A DNA stretch of 64,000 nt from the NCBI GenBank assembly GCA_963575745.1, contig CAUYUJ010020615.1:462736-526735 (forward strand). The letters run 5' to 3'. The notes under the pieces were generated by a model. It saw only the letters and a list, made by a program, of their open reading frames with translations. It was not told the DNA's origin and made no database searches. Origin of the DNA: Prorocentrum cordatum. Its lineage: Eukaryota > Sar > Dinophyceae > Prorocentrales > Prorocentraceae. Below, one piece after another: positions 39,132 through 49,170 of the stretch (positions are counted from its first letter, which is position 1; each line of letters starts with the position of its first letter). A program made the translations under genes and the position numbers.

Positions 39132-40308
39132 CCAAAGATGGCCGCCGAGGTCGTCCAAGATGGTCCAAGATGGCTTCCAAGACGGGCCCCAGCGGGTCCC
39201 AGATGCCTCCGAGTCCGCCCAAGAAGCCACCAAGACGGCCCAAGCTGGCTCCAATATGGCCTAAAACAATCCGAGAGGCCCGCCCAAGAGGCCTCCAAGA
39301 GGTCCAGCCAACATCATCGATTTGCCGAAGGTGGTTCAAGAAGTTGTGCATGTGCTTCTTTTCGGCCTTCCGACGGCCCAAGACGGCCCTGAGCCCCCCA
39401 AGATCGCTCAAAAATCGCCAAGAGGCTTCCAAGAAGGCCCCATAATGACCCAGGCGCCCCCCCAACTGCCCCAAGAGGGCCCCAAGACGGCCCAAGAAGC
39501 CTCCAAGACACCCAAGATGGCCTCCAAGACGGCCCTGAAGCCCCACAAGAGGGCCCAAAGAGGCCCCCAAGGCGGCCTCCGACGACGTCAGTCGGGCCAG
39601 GAACGCCCCAAGACGGTCAAAGAGCCCCCAAAGAAGCCCCCAAAGGCCCCCAAGAGGCCTCCAAAAGGGACCCCAGGAATCTCCCAAGAGGCCCCAAAAG
39701 TGATCCAAGACGCTCCTAAGAAATCTCTCGATCCGCCGCCCCCTATGGCTTGCCAGAACGGTGCATGGCGTGCTGAACTGTTGGTGGTTCTTGACTCCTT
39801 CAGACTCCCCCTGTGGTTTCGGTCCAACCCGCCGCCCACCCGGAAATGTCATCAAAATCGAGAGCCTCCAAGGCGGCCAAGATGGCCCCAGATGGCCTCA
39901 AGGCGGCCTCAGATGGCTTCCAGGTGGCCCAAGACGGCCCAAAAGCCTCCAAGAGGTCCCCAAGACGGCCCAGGAAGCCTACAAGAGGTCCTCCAGGAAG
40001 GCCCGAAGAGGCCAAAATCACTAATTTGCACAAAGTGTTTGAAGGTTGCTGGCATCTGCTTCAAAGCGGCTTTCCGACGGACCAAAACGACACAAGGCTC
40101 CCAAGACAGCACCCCAAATGGCCCCACGACGGCCCAATAGGCATGCAAGACGCCAAAGATGGCCTTCCAGACGGCCCTTCATCGCCCCAAGAGGGCCCCA
40201 AGACAGCCCAGAGAGGCTCCCAAGACGGCTTCCGAAGGCGTCAGACGGGCAAGGAACGCCCCAGGACGGCCCAAGAATGGTTCAAGCAGCTCTCAAGTGG
40301 TCTCCTTT
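39132..40308 (+). repeat. GGCC/CAAGA mosaic array, second block
   Basis: Same short word and same landmark type as the 28425-32255 block (landmarks near 39310 and 40015). It holds a cassette copy at 39718-39845 and is followed by a TCC tract at about 40309-40385. Confidence 0.9.
39718..39845 (+). repeat. array cassette, copy 4
   Basis: CGATCCGCCGCCCCCTATGG, GGTGCATGGCGTGCTGAAC and AACCCGCCGCCCACCCGGAA in the same order as at 28560. The T-rich centre has diverged. Confidence 0.75.
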
Positions 40309-40454
40309 TCCTCCTCCTCCTCCTCCTCCTCCTTTCCCCTCCCCGTCCGTATCCTCTTTCTCTTCCTCTTCCTCTTCCTCCTCCCCTACGTGTTCCTCAA
40401 GGGGCTTCCACAACGGCTGGGGGATCCCATGGTCCAATAGCGTGGCCAAACTTT

Positions 40455-40630
40455 ACTCTAACGCTTGGCCACATAGGCGTATTTTAAAAGGCAAGCGGCA
40501 GCGGTGATTCGCCGTAGGCGTCCGCCGCCCCCTGTTGATTTATCACAGAGGTGAACGGCGTGCTGGACGTCTGGATGGTGTTGGGCTCTTTACTAATTCT
40601 GTTCGGAAGAACTCGGCCCAACCCGCCGGC
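40455..40630 (+). repeat. array cassette, copy 5
   Basis: Has both halves: GGCCACATAGGCGTATTTTA with GGTGATTCGCCGTAGG, then CCGCCGCCCCCTGTTGATTT and CCGCCGGCCACCCGAA. It lies outside the array proper, so the cassette can occur alone. Confidence 0.75.
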
Positions 40631-40943
40631 CACCCGAAGAGCCAGTAGATTCCCCAAAAATCTCTTAAGGGTGGCCTTGATGGTCTCCAAAGCAGCCAAG
40701 AGTGCCCAAGATGGCCTCCAAGCTGCCTCCAAGAAGGCCAAGATGGCCCCAAGATAGCCCTCATAATTGTCCCCGATGATGTAATGACACAGTCAGCACA
40801 GGATACGTTCCAGGAGTTCCAGGCGTATCTAGCGAATCTCGTCCCTGGAGCCCCTGCGGCCAACGGGAGGTCTCTGGAGGATTCTGCGCACGCAAGGAAC
40901 CCCAGAGCGCACCGTCACCGTGACTTCTTGGATGGCACCAAGA

Positions 40944-41054
40944 GGAACCGATACCGCCACTCCCCAGACCTCTCCTGTGGCACCGTTCTGACCAGAATCT
41001 CGAGGCGAACCCAGCGGTGGCGACGAGGGCCTCCCAGTGGGTCCCATCGGTACC
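40944..41054. repeat. 111-bp MITE-like element with GGTACC-type ends, copy A
   Basis: Begins GGAACCGATACCGCCACTCC and ends CCCATCGGTACC, an imperfect terminal inverted repeat. Interior words ACTCCCCAGACCTCTCC, CCAGCGGTGGC and GGGCCTCC are shared in order with 47439-47585. Confidence 0.6.
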
Positions 41055-42069
41055 TGTCCCTCCTCTGACTCTTGAGCGAATTGTTTCATTCGCGACCATA
41101 ACGCGCGTTGTGGGGGGGGGCGGGAGGGGGCATAACGTAGCGCCCCCCGCCAGACTGTGGTGCCGGACGCACTGCGGCAGAACCGAGGACGCACTGAGGG
41201 GGGAGGGAGCGGTTCGTGATGGGGGGCGGGAGGGGGGGGAAGGGTAGGGGGGCTCAACGCGCGCTATGGCTCAGAGGGTAACAAAGGCATCCCCCACTCG
41301 CTCGTCGACGCTCGTCGACGCGTCGACGCTCCTCGGAGACGACACCGCTCGTCGACGCTCGTCGGCGGCGGCGACCCAGCCTCGGGCGACCACCCGCGGC
41401 CGGAGCCGCGGCCCGCCGCGCAGCGGACGGCCCCGGCAGAGCGCCCAGGCCATGCTGCCCGGGCGCAGCGGCGGCGCCAGCAGCACCGGAGCGGGGGAGA
41501 GGAGTGGCAGGGGATGTGTCGACCCCTATCCCAGGCTTCGTGAGGTTTTCGAGTGGGCCAGAGATTTGGGGCCCGAGCCTGCGATATGCGAGGGGGGGGG
41601 CGTCCATCCACGATAGCGGTGCATACGAATAGCCCACTGGGGGTAAATCCTAAGTTTTCCCTTCTTTTCTTACCGCTTCATTTTTCGTCGAAAAGCCGGG
41701 GGTTGGGATAGAAACATCGCCTGCGAAGGAGGACGTCGTGGAGGCCCTCGTCTTCAACCTCCTCCCCAAGAAGAAGCCACGACGATGATAAAATCGGGTG
41801 GGGATACATCGAGAGCCCCTGAGATCCGGCGGCTCTGGGGGGTGTCTCGGGCGCCGCGGCCTTCTCAGAGCGTTCCGGCACGCGTTCCTGAACGCTCTGG
41901 AAAGGATTTGTCCTCGTCCTGGCCCCGTCCGATCCTCCCCTTCTCCATCTGTTTCCTTGCAAACAACTCCTCCCTGTCGTAACCTCAGACGCGTCGGCAA
42001 GGCAGGCCGGGCGTTCCACATAAGACGTTCTCACCACTCATGATCATACACCTTGAAATGCACAGCATA
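41055..42069. other. non-genic interval with GTCGACGCTC repeats
   Basis: At about 41300-41365 the word GTCGACGCTC recurs, with several SalI-type GTCGAC sites. Sequence around 41575-41690 resembles 50360-50490 in word order. No gene supported. Confidence 0.45.
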
Positions 42070-42490
42070 CTCACTGATGGAGGGCGGTGCGTTTTCAGAA
42101 TGCTGGGACTGTCTTGGCGCTGCGAATCACCTTAAGATTCACAACAGCTTCGCGGATGGAGGGGGACCGTTTTCAAAACGTGGCTCGGGTATTAGCGCCG
42201 CGAACGTTCGCCTGAAAATCTTGCATCGGTTTTAAGGGTTGAGCATTGGTGTTTATCATGTCTCGTTTCAACGCCGCATGCATTATCCCTTAAACTACAC
42301 ACCAACTTCAATGATGGAGGGAGGCTCTATTTCAAAGTGCTGCTCTCGCCATAGCGCCGCGCACATTCGTCTTAGACATTTGCAGCAGTTGCACGGATGG
42401 AGAAGAGGCCGATTTCAAAATATGGCTCTCGCCTCAACGCCGCGCGCACTCGCCTTTTCAAGCGAGTAGCAGTTTCACGGATGGAAGGGT
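42070..42490 (+). repeat. 83-bp minisatellite, locus 1
   Basis: The landmark GCGCCGCG(C/A) recurs at about 42119, 42197, 42273, 42356 and 42439; the last three are exactly 83 bp apart. Each unit has a GATGGAGG box, TTTTCAAAA[T/C]GTGGCTC and ATTCG. It is the most diverged of the three loci. Confidence 0.85.
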
Positions 42491-44265
42491 GGCTCGTTTT
42501 CCACTTGAAAATCTCGACCTAGCACTGCGCGCATTCGTGTTGTGATTCGAAAGCTTGTGTATACTGACGTGTGCACGTACAGCTCAAGATGCGTGCTATG
42601 GACATGTGTGGTCAAACAGTTCCGCGTTGTGGTTGAACGTGCGGAGGCCAAAAGAAGGATCGCCAAGTCGAGATGACCGGGAACGAAAGGATAGAGCAGG
42701 TAAACTCTACATGCCCTTCGAGTGTCAGATTCTATTGTCCTATTTTCTTGTTGGGGTAAATCTGATCAATCAGTTTCTTTAACCTCGTTTCAACGAAGGC
42801 GTTCCAACTTGAGAAATTGGAGGAGTCGCCCAGAATTGACGAATTGAACAACAGGAGCTAAGAAAGTAAGACGAGGCCCCGAGGCGGACCTGGGCCTGAG
42901 CTTGGAGCGTATCTCGCGCCCACACTCTTTTGACTTGCCGAGACTTGGAGCGGCAGGACGCTTCGACGGGCCTCGCTGCAAGTCAACGCGCAGGCCCGAG
43001 CGTGCATCTTAAAGCTGAGCCAAACAACACAAACCTGTGTGGTTAGAAATGCTAGTGTATACGGATGTGCGCACAGTTCATCATTAATGCTCAAACCGAT
43101 TTAGGCGCCTTGAGCCCTGGCGACCAAAAGTGCACTTTCCTATGCGCTCCCTCGGCGGCGGCGGTAGAGAGAGTACGGCAACAACGGCAACGATATCAAG
43201 ATCCCCTCGGACTACTGGGACCCCGTTGGGTTCTCGTGCAAGTTCAAAGAATATCGATACGTTTTTTAGTTGTGCAATCGCTTCAAGGGTGGGGGCGGTT
43301 TCTTTCAAAAGTAGGGTAAGTATGGTCATGAGTTTCGAATTCCTGTTGACACGCCAAAACTATGGCCTCGTCACAGTGGCAGTGTTGGTCTTTCAAGGGA
43401 GTGCCTCTTGTCGATAGAAAAAGACATGCAAGGACATATGAAGTGAATTGGGACGGGAGGATGGATTGCAGAATCGCTGGTGCATTTTTGATCGTACATG
43501 ATCCTTCTCCTCCTACACCCCCGTGCGTGCGCGAAGGAGCAGGAGGAGGAGGAGGAGGAGGAAGAGCAAGAGAGCAGGGAACATGAAGGACGGAGGAGAG
43601 AGGGAGAGCGAGGAGCAAATCGACGCTCTTCGACCTGATCGGGCCACCTGGCAGGACCCCCCCACCACGGCTGGATCCGCGCTCCAACGGCCAACGGACG
43701 CTCGCAGATGCGCTGAGGGGCGGTCCCCCTAGGAACGGAGCGGTGGCGCCGTGGCGCCGGGAATTCGATTGTGAAGCAAGGGGGAGAACTAGCAGTGCAG
43801 CGCGATGGTGGGGCGAGACGGATGGGGAAGAAGCACCACGATGGGCAGCAGGCGGAGTCGCGCTCCAGGAGGGGTCCGGGGGCCGATCTCGAAGGATGGC
43901 CCTCCGCTTCTGGGAGGAAGACGGCTGTGACGATGAAGGGGAGAATTTACTTGACCTCGGGGGGGAGATGGGCCTGGTGGCCCTGGCCGGGTGCAGCCGC
44001 AGCCCGAAGGACTGGCCCGCGCGGCGTCCTGGGAGAGGCCCGGGGCACCACGGACAGCTCTGCCTGGTCTGCGGCGGGCTTGGTCCACCAAGCGGCCAGG
44101 CAGAGGGCAAGACGCGTCCGTTGCGCGTGGACGCGCTGGGGCGAGGGCACGCGAGGGGCGGAGAGAAGGCGGGCCGCAGGACGGCCGGAGAGCCCTCAGA
44201 TCGTGTGGACCTTCAGGCTGTGCCGAGGAGCAGGCTCGCGCGAAAGAGGAGCACGTGACGGGCGT
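42491..44265. other. non-genic interval
   Basis: A related pair of words (GTGTATACTGACGTGTGCAC near 42556, GTGTATACGGATGTGCGCAC near 43052) suggests an old duplication. A short GGA tract lies at 43541-43563. Open frames between 43280 and 44260 overlap on both strands, and none carries a recognisable feature. Confidence 0.4.
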
Positions 44266-44402
44266 GTTTTCCACCACCACTACCATAAGTTGGAGGGGGA
44301 AGAAGGTGGAGGAGGAGGAAGAGGAGGAGGAGGAGGAGGAGGAAGAAGAGGAGGATCCCCTCCCCCTCCAACTTATGGTGGTGGTGGTGGCGGTGGAAAA
44401 CA
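44266..44402. repeat. 137-bp foldback with GGA core
   Basis: Left arm GTTTTCCACCACCACTACC then ATAAGTTGGAGGGGGA; right arm TCCCCCTCCAACTTAT then GGTGG repeats and GGTGGAAAAC. Arms of about 35-40 bp enclose a (GGA)n/(GAA) core of about 60 bp. Confidence 0.8.
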
Positions 44403-44737
44403 AGCCCATCATCGCGGGCTCGCTTTCCCATACTTGGGCCTCTGGGGACGTCCCCGGCATGGGGACCGCAGTCTACGCTGGGCGTCGAGAGGACGCAAGT
44501 GAGGTGTGCTTGGGCCTCGGCCGTCCTCAAAGCAGCCCGCCACCAGGGTAGCCTCAGGGGCATGGGCTGGCAAGCGCAACCTGGCCAAAGACGGACACGG
44601 AAGGCAAAGGACGCAGGTGCATCCCCGGAAAAGCCACCTCGTCCAGATTTTAGGCGGCGGCTGCATCAAAGATCGGCCCGCGGCACGGGGCCGAGAAGTC
44701 TGGGGAGGCCCGCGTCGTGAAACATCGTGCCGTCGGA
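44403..44737. other. spacer
   Basis: Nothing recognisable beyond GC-rich sequence. Confidence 0.4.
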
Positions 44738-44945
44738 GGCCTGGGACGAGGAGAGGGCGCGGTGGGGGAGCAGCACCAGCGGGAGCAGGAGGGTGACGAC
44801 GAGGTAATGATAGTAAGGCGGCTTGGACACGCCAGGACTCACGAATGCGTCCAATTATGCGTCCAATTCCAGCGGGATGGTGACGTCGAGGGAACGAGGA
44901 GAGGGTGACGAGGTGACAGGAGGAGGCGGGTGACGAGGAGGAGGA
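44738..44945 (-). repeat. duplicated segment with signal-peptide-like frame, copy A
   Basis: Nearly identical to 45879-46060. On the minus strand both copies keep one frame reading SKPPYY, then a hydrophobic run LVVTLLLPLVLLPH, then ALSSSQAS or AISSSQAS, which resembles a secretory signal with a cleavage site. No ATG precedes it in frame (TTG only) and this copy has an in-frame TAA upstream. It may be a decayed first exon, or chance. Confidence 0.6.
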
Positions 44946-45399
44946 GGTGACGATGTGGGCCCCATCCACCTCCACCCCCCTCATCTTCCATCCCAAAGAC
45001 AAAGTCCCGCCTCCTCCTCCCCAGAAGAAGGCGGGGGATGAAGGAGATGAACTTGTTGTTTGGTTGGACTCATGCGTGGCAACGGTGTGTGTATATATAT
45101 ATATACGTATGTATAGAGGCCATACGCGAGCAGGGGCGCTCTTAAGCGTCATCAGAGGCAAGGCGTGCCCAGATGGAGGACTGACCTCTCCCCAGCAGAC
45201 CCTGGAACCTGGGACCTTTACCAGCAAGGTGTCTCTCTCGGTGGGGGGATGGGGAAGGACGAACAGGGGAGGTGGAGAGAGGACGAGGAATGGGAAGGTT
45301 CAAACGTATCCCCAGGACGACGTGCCCCCAATGAGGCGTCGGAGCGGTCACGGCTCCAGCCACGGTAATCATGCGCGCAAGCGCAGCCTTCGCCGGCGG
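44946..45399. other. spacer with a short TA run
   Basis: Contains GTATATATATATATACGTATG near 45090-45110 and otherwise no recognisable feature. Confidence 0.4.
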
Positions 45400-45556
45400 C
45401 GCGCACAAAGGGGTAGGGAAAGGGGGGAAGGCTTCTGAGAAGGAGGCTGCTTCTTAGAAGGCGCCAGCCTGACAATTATAGAGGAGGCCCGCGCCTTCTA
45501 AGAAGCGGGGGTGCTTCTAAGAGGCCCTCCCCCCTCCCCCTATCCCCACCTGCGCG
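45400..45556. repeat. 157-bp foldback element, copy B
   Basis: Same family as 32857-33012: left end CGCGCACAAAGGGGTAGG, GAAGGCTTCTGAGAAGG, centre GCGCCAGCCTGACAATTATA, then GCGCCTTCTAAGAAGC and a right end CCCCCTATCCCCACCTGCGCG. The two copies differ most at the centre and outer ends. Confidence 0.8.
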
Positions 45557-45878
45557 TGGCCGACGTCGGGCGTCCCGACGTCGGCCCTGCGGCCACACCC
45601 CTCCAGGATACGTATGTTCGAGCGTACGTTCGGCATCCCCTGAACTCCCCATCGCTCGGAACTCCATTCCCCGTTGACTTTTCGGTTTCAATTGTGTGTT
45701 TTTTTTGCTGAATGATCCAGGTTGCTTCTCGATGGTCCCCGCCGAGGACACTGCACGCGTCCGAGCGATTCCAAACGAATGCTATGAACATAAGCTTCAA
45801 CAGGTCCGCGCGGAGTTCCGACAAATTGAGTTTGTGCAAATTGTTCTTCCTCTACCGTGGGGAGGTGCATGCGAGAGG
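45557..45878. other. spacer with dispersed-repeat fragment
   Basis: The stretch around 45800-45840 (GTCCGCGCGGAGTTCCGACAA) resembles an arm of the inverted repeat at 46559-46712. No gene. Confidence 0.4.
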
Positions 45879-46060
45879 AGGCCTGGGACGAGGAGATGGC
45901 GCAGTGGGGGAGCAGCACCAGCGGGAGCAGGAGGGTGACGACGAGGAAATAGTAAGGCGGCTTGGACGCGCGACGACTCACGAATGCGACCAATTCTCGC
46001 GGGATGGTGACGTCGAGGGGACGAGGAGAGGGTGACGAGGTGACAGGAGAAGGCGGGGGG
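45879..46060 (-). repeat. duplicated segment with signal-peptide-like frame, copy B
   Basis: Counterpart of 44738-44945. The hydrophobic frame is retained although the two copies differ by a 3-bp indel inside it (TATTTCCTC against TATCATTACCTC) and by a 12-bp duplication upstream, both multiples of three. Confidence 0.6.
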
Positions 46061-46558
46061 ATGGGAAGCAGGAAGGTGACGACGACGAGGGGAGGGGCCA
46101 GGAGGAGCAGCAGCAGGAGCAGAGGAACAGGAGGGCCGAGGAGGGAGGAGGGGATGAGAGAGGGGGGGAAGGTGGAGCACCAACGCCAAGATGCCGCCCA
46201 CCGCCAACAGCCGGCACCACTGCGGCATCGCCCGCGCCCGCACCCCCCCCCCGCGGACGCTCTGGCTGCCGGCCACCCCCCCGCTGATTGGAGTTCGGCG
46301 CGGAGCCCACAAGGTTCCCACGCGATGACTGCTCAAAGTTAGCGGGCAAAGAACGGTATTGCACAACTTTGTCCACCGTCGGGAACGCCTGCCCCAGGGC
46401 GGCTATAAAGCTCATACCCCTGCACGCAGCTGCAGGGATAATTGCAACCTTTCCAGCCGCCCAGGGGCAGATGTCCCCGTTTATCGGAGTTCGGCGCGGA
46501 GCCCAGAGGTTCTCTCTCAAAGAAGTCCAGAGGCCCAAGAGTAGATGAACAGAACGCT
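46061..46558. other. non-genic interval
   Basis: The word GGAGTTCGGCGCGGAGCCCA occurs at 46290-46309 and again at 46486-46505, bracketing about 180 bp. No gene supported. Confidence 0.45.
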
Positions 46559-46712
46559 GTTCAAACACTATTTTTCGGAGCTCTGCGCAGATTTCTCGGA
46601 TCGGCGCTGGGCGTCCCTGGCGGAGCCTCCCGCGGCGCCTTTGGCGCGCGATCGGGGTCCCGCGCCGATCCAAGAAACCCCCGCGGAGCTCCGAATGATT
46701 ATGTTTAGGCAC
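46559..46712. repeat. 154-bp inverted-repeat element
   Basis: Left arm 46559-46610 and right arm 46660-46712 are imperfect inverted copies (TTCGGAGCTC and TCTCGGATCGGCGC against GCGCCGATCCAAGAAA and GCGGAGCTCCGAA), with a GC-rich centre. One arm is found alone at 32686-32740 and, weaker, near 45800. It looks like a nonautonomous foldback element. Confidence 0.65.
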
Positions 46713-46936
46713 TCTACTCTCCGAAAGAAACCCAAACCGCTAAAATCGGGATCCTGGACTTGTTGCTGGTGCAAGCTCTGCTGTGTTTGACCAGGCTCGG
46801 GCCACGAGCAGTGTTCGAAGAGGCTCGGGCCCATCTCGCACTGGCTGGACTCCAATCGCACCACTTGCTGGCTGCGAGCCGCCGCCAGCATCTGAGGCCT
46901 CCCAAATGGGGTCGGAGTAGACCGGGTCAGAGGATC

Positions 46937-47075
46937 GCGCCGCATCGGCGACGCATCGCCGATACGTCGGCGATGCATCGGTGACGCATCGGATACGTCG
47001 GCGGTGCATCGGCGACGCCAGCGTGAATCAAGTCTCCACATCGAGATGCATCGCCGATGCATCTCGATGCGGCGC
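46937..47075. repeat. cluster of palindromic GCATCGGCGA words
   Basis: GCATCGGCGACGCATC, ACGTCGGCGATGCATC and related words recur about ten times in 140 bp on both strands, ending in ATCGAGATGCATCGCCGATG and its partial mirror. The layout recalls iterons but there is no other sign of an origin. Confidence 0.65.
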
Positions 47076-47438
47076 GATCCTCCGACCAAGTGCACATCCG
47101 ACCCCATCTGGGAGGCCCATAGCATCCCACCCGCGGATGCCGACAAAAGTGCCCCCTCGCTCCTCGTTCCTCGCTCCTCCTCCACCGCCTCCTCCTCCTC
47201 CTCCACCACGGCACAGTGTCAATAATGCGCGCCAGGGCCGCCGGCTGCTCAGAGAGCTTGTGCTGCCCTGCGACGGCGAGGGAGGAGGACAGGCGACGCC
47301 AGCAGACGCTGGCAAACGCGCTGACGGGAGGCCAGCGCCGGCGGGGCGAGACAGGCAGGCAGGCGAGAAGAGGCAGAGAAAAGGCCACTGAGGAGAAGGC
47401 AGGCAAAGAGGCAGGGGCCCAGAGCAGGGAAACCAAAG
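47076..47438. other. spacer with a short TCC tract
   Basis: (CTC)n at about 47175-47212; nothing else recognisable. Confidence 0.4.
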
Positions 47439-47585
47439 GGTGCGGATACCGCTACTCCCCGGACCTCTCCCGGGGTGTGTTCCGACCGGGATGTGTCAGG
47501 CGAGTCCAGCGGTGGCTGGCAGCGTGGGCCTCCTAGGAGGCAGAACAAAAAAAAAGAACGGGCGAAGGGCAGCGGTATCGGTACC
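47439..47585. repeat. 147-bp MITE-like element with GGTACC-type ends, copy B
   Basis: Terminal inverted repeat: left GGTGCGGATACCGC, right (reversed) GGTACCGATACCGC, 12 of 14 matching. The interior shares ACTCCCCGGACCTCTCC and CCAGCGGTGGC with copy A at 40944-41054; copy B has an extra A-rich stretch. Confidence 0.65.
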
Positions 47586-47739
47586 TTTTTACCTAAGAGC
47601 TTTTGCTGATAGGTTTCTAGTGGGATCAAAAGAGAGCATCTTGACGCCCCAGGGGGGTCTGGGCGGGATCCGGACAAGGAACCGGACAAAAGTACAGCCC
47701 CAAGAATCCTTAGGAATCCTCTGGAATTCTTAGGGATCC

Positions 47740-48145
47740 ATTCCCAGAACACCATTCCCAGGCCACATTTTGAGTGCCCGGAGCCAACTGTAGGCCACTT
47801 CGTGTGCTTCGTGTTCCCAGACCACCATTCGAAGGCCACATGTTGAATGCCCAGAGCCAACTGTAAGCCACTTCGTCTTCTTCGTGTTCCCAGAACACCG
47901 CTCCCAGGCGACAATTTGAATGCCCGGAGCAAACTGAAGGCCACTTCGTGTTCTTCGTCTTCCCAGAACACCATTCACAGGCCACATTTTGAGTGCCCGG
48001 AGCCAACTGTAAGCCACTTCGTGTTCTTCGTGTTCCAAGAACACCATTCCCAGGCGACAATTTGAATGCCCGGAGCCAGCTGTAGGCCACTTCGTGTTCT
48101 TCGTGTTCCCAGAACACCAGTCCTGTGCCATATTTTGAATGCCCG
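47740..48145 (+). repeat. 74-bp tandem repeat, about five copies
   Basis: The landmark CCCAGAACACCATTCCCAGG recurs about every 73-76 bp, each followed by CACATTTTGA, GTGCCCGGAGCCAACTG and GGCCACTTCGTGTTCTTCG. It leads directly into the hexamer array. Confidence 0.9.
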
Positions 48146-49002
48146 AGCTGAGGCAGGCTGAGGCCGAGGCAGGCTGAGGCCGAGGCAGGCTGAGGCTGAG
48201 GCTGAGGCACGCCGAGGCAGGCTGAGGCTGAGGCGGAGGCAGGCTGAGGCTGAGGCAGGCAGTGGCTGAGGCTGAGGCAAGCTGCGGCTGAGGCTGAGGC
48301 TGAGGCTGAGGCAGGCTGAGGCTGAGGCAGGCTGAGGCTGAGGCGAGGCTGAGGCTGAGGCAGGCTGAGGCTGAGAGGCTGACTGAGGCTGAGGCTGAGG
48401 CAGGCGCCGAGGCTGAGGCTGAGGCTGAGGCGGAGGCTGAGGCTGAGGCTGAGGCAGGCAGTGGCTGAGGCTGAGGAGGCTGAGGCAGGCTGAGGCTGAG
48501 GCTGAGGCAGGCTGAGGCTGAGGCAGGCTGAGGCTGAGAGGCTGATGCAGGCTGAGGCTGAGAGGCTGACGTTGAGGCTGAGGCTGAGGCTGACGTTGAG
48601 GCTGAGGCTGAGAGGCTGAGGCTGAGGCCGAGGCAGGCTGAGGCTGAGGCTGAGGCAAGCCGAGGCAGGCTGAGGCTGAGGCTGAAGCTGAGGCAGGCTG
48701 AGGCTGAGGCTGAGGCTGTGAGGCTGAGGCAAGCTGCGGCTGAGGCAGGCTGAGGCTGAGGCTGATGCACGCTGAGGCTGAGGCAGGCTGAGGCTGAGGC
48801 TGAGGCAGGCTGAGGCTGAGGCTGAGGCAGGCTGAGGCTGAGGCTGAGGCCGAGGCAGGCTGAGGCTGTGGCCGAGGCAAGCCGAGGCAGGCTGAGGCTG
48901 AGGCTGAGGCCGATGCTGAGGCAGGCTGAGGCTGAGACAGGCTGAGGCTGAGGCTGAGGCAGGCTGAGGCTGAGGCTGGCTGAGGCTGAGGCCGAGGCAG
49001 GC
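48146..49002 (+). repeat. (GAGGCT)n hexamer array, about 860 bp
   Basis: GAGGCTGAGGCT repeats with regular GAGGCAGGCT variants. The hexamer keeps all three minus-strand frames open as Ser-Leu, Pro-Gln or Ala-Ser dipeptide repeats, giving frames over 300 codons that are not genes. Confidence 0.95.
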
Positions 49003-49170
49003 GAATCCTTCGGAATCCTTAGGATTCCCTAGGAATCCTTAGGAATCCCTAGGAATCAGGATTCCTAAGGATGCCTAAGGTTTCCTAAGGATTCCGATGG
49101 ATTCCTAAGGATGCCTAAGGATGCCTTAGGAATCCCTAGGCATCCTTAGGATTCCATAGGATCCTCAGGC
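49003..49170. repeat. GGAATCCTTAGG palindromic repeat cluster
   Basis: AATCCTTAGGATTCC, CCTAGGAATCC and ATTCCTAAGGATGCC recur about a dozen times. The same words occur at about 47700-47738, on the far side of the 74-bp and hexamer arrays, so these arrays are bracketed by the motif. Confidence 0.85.

Noticed and set aside
47710-48880. Three minus-strand frames of 300-346 codons (Pro-Gln, Ala-Ser, Ser-Leu repeats)
   Set aside because: All three frames of the GAGGCT hexamer array are open at once, which shows that the openness is due to the repeat.
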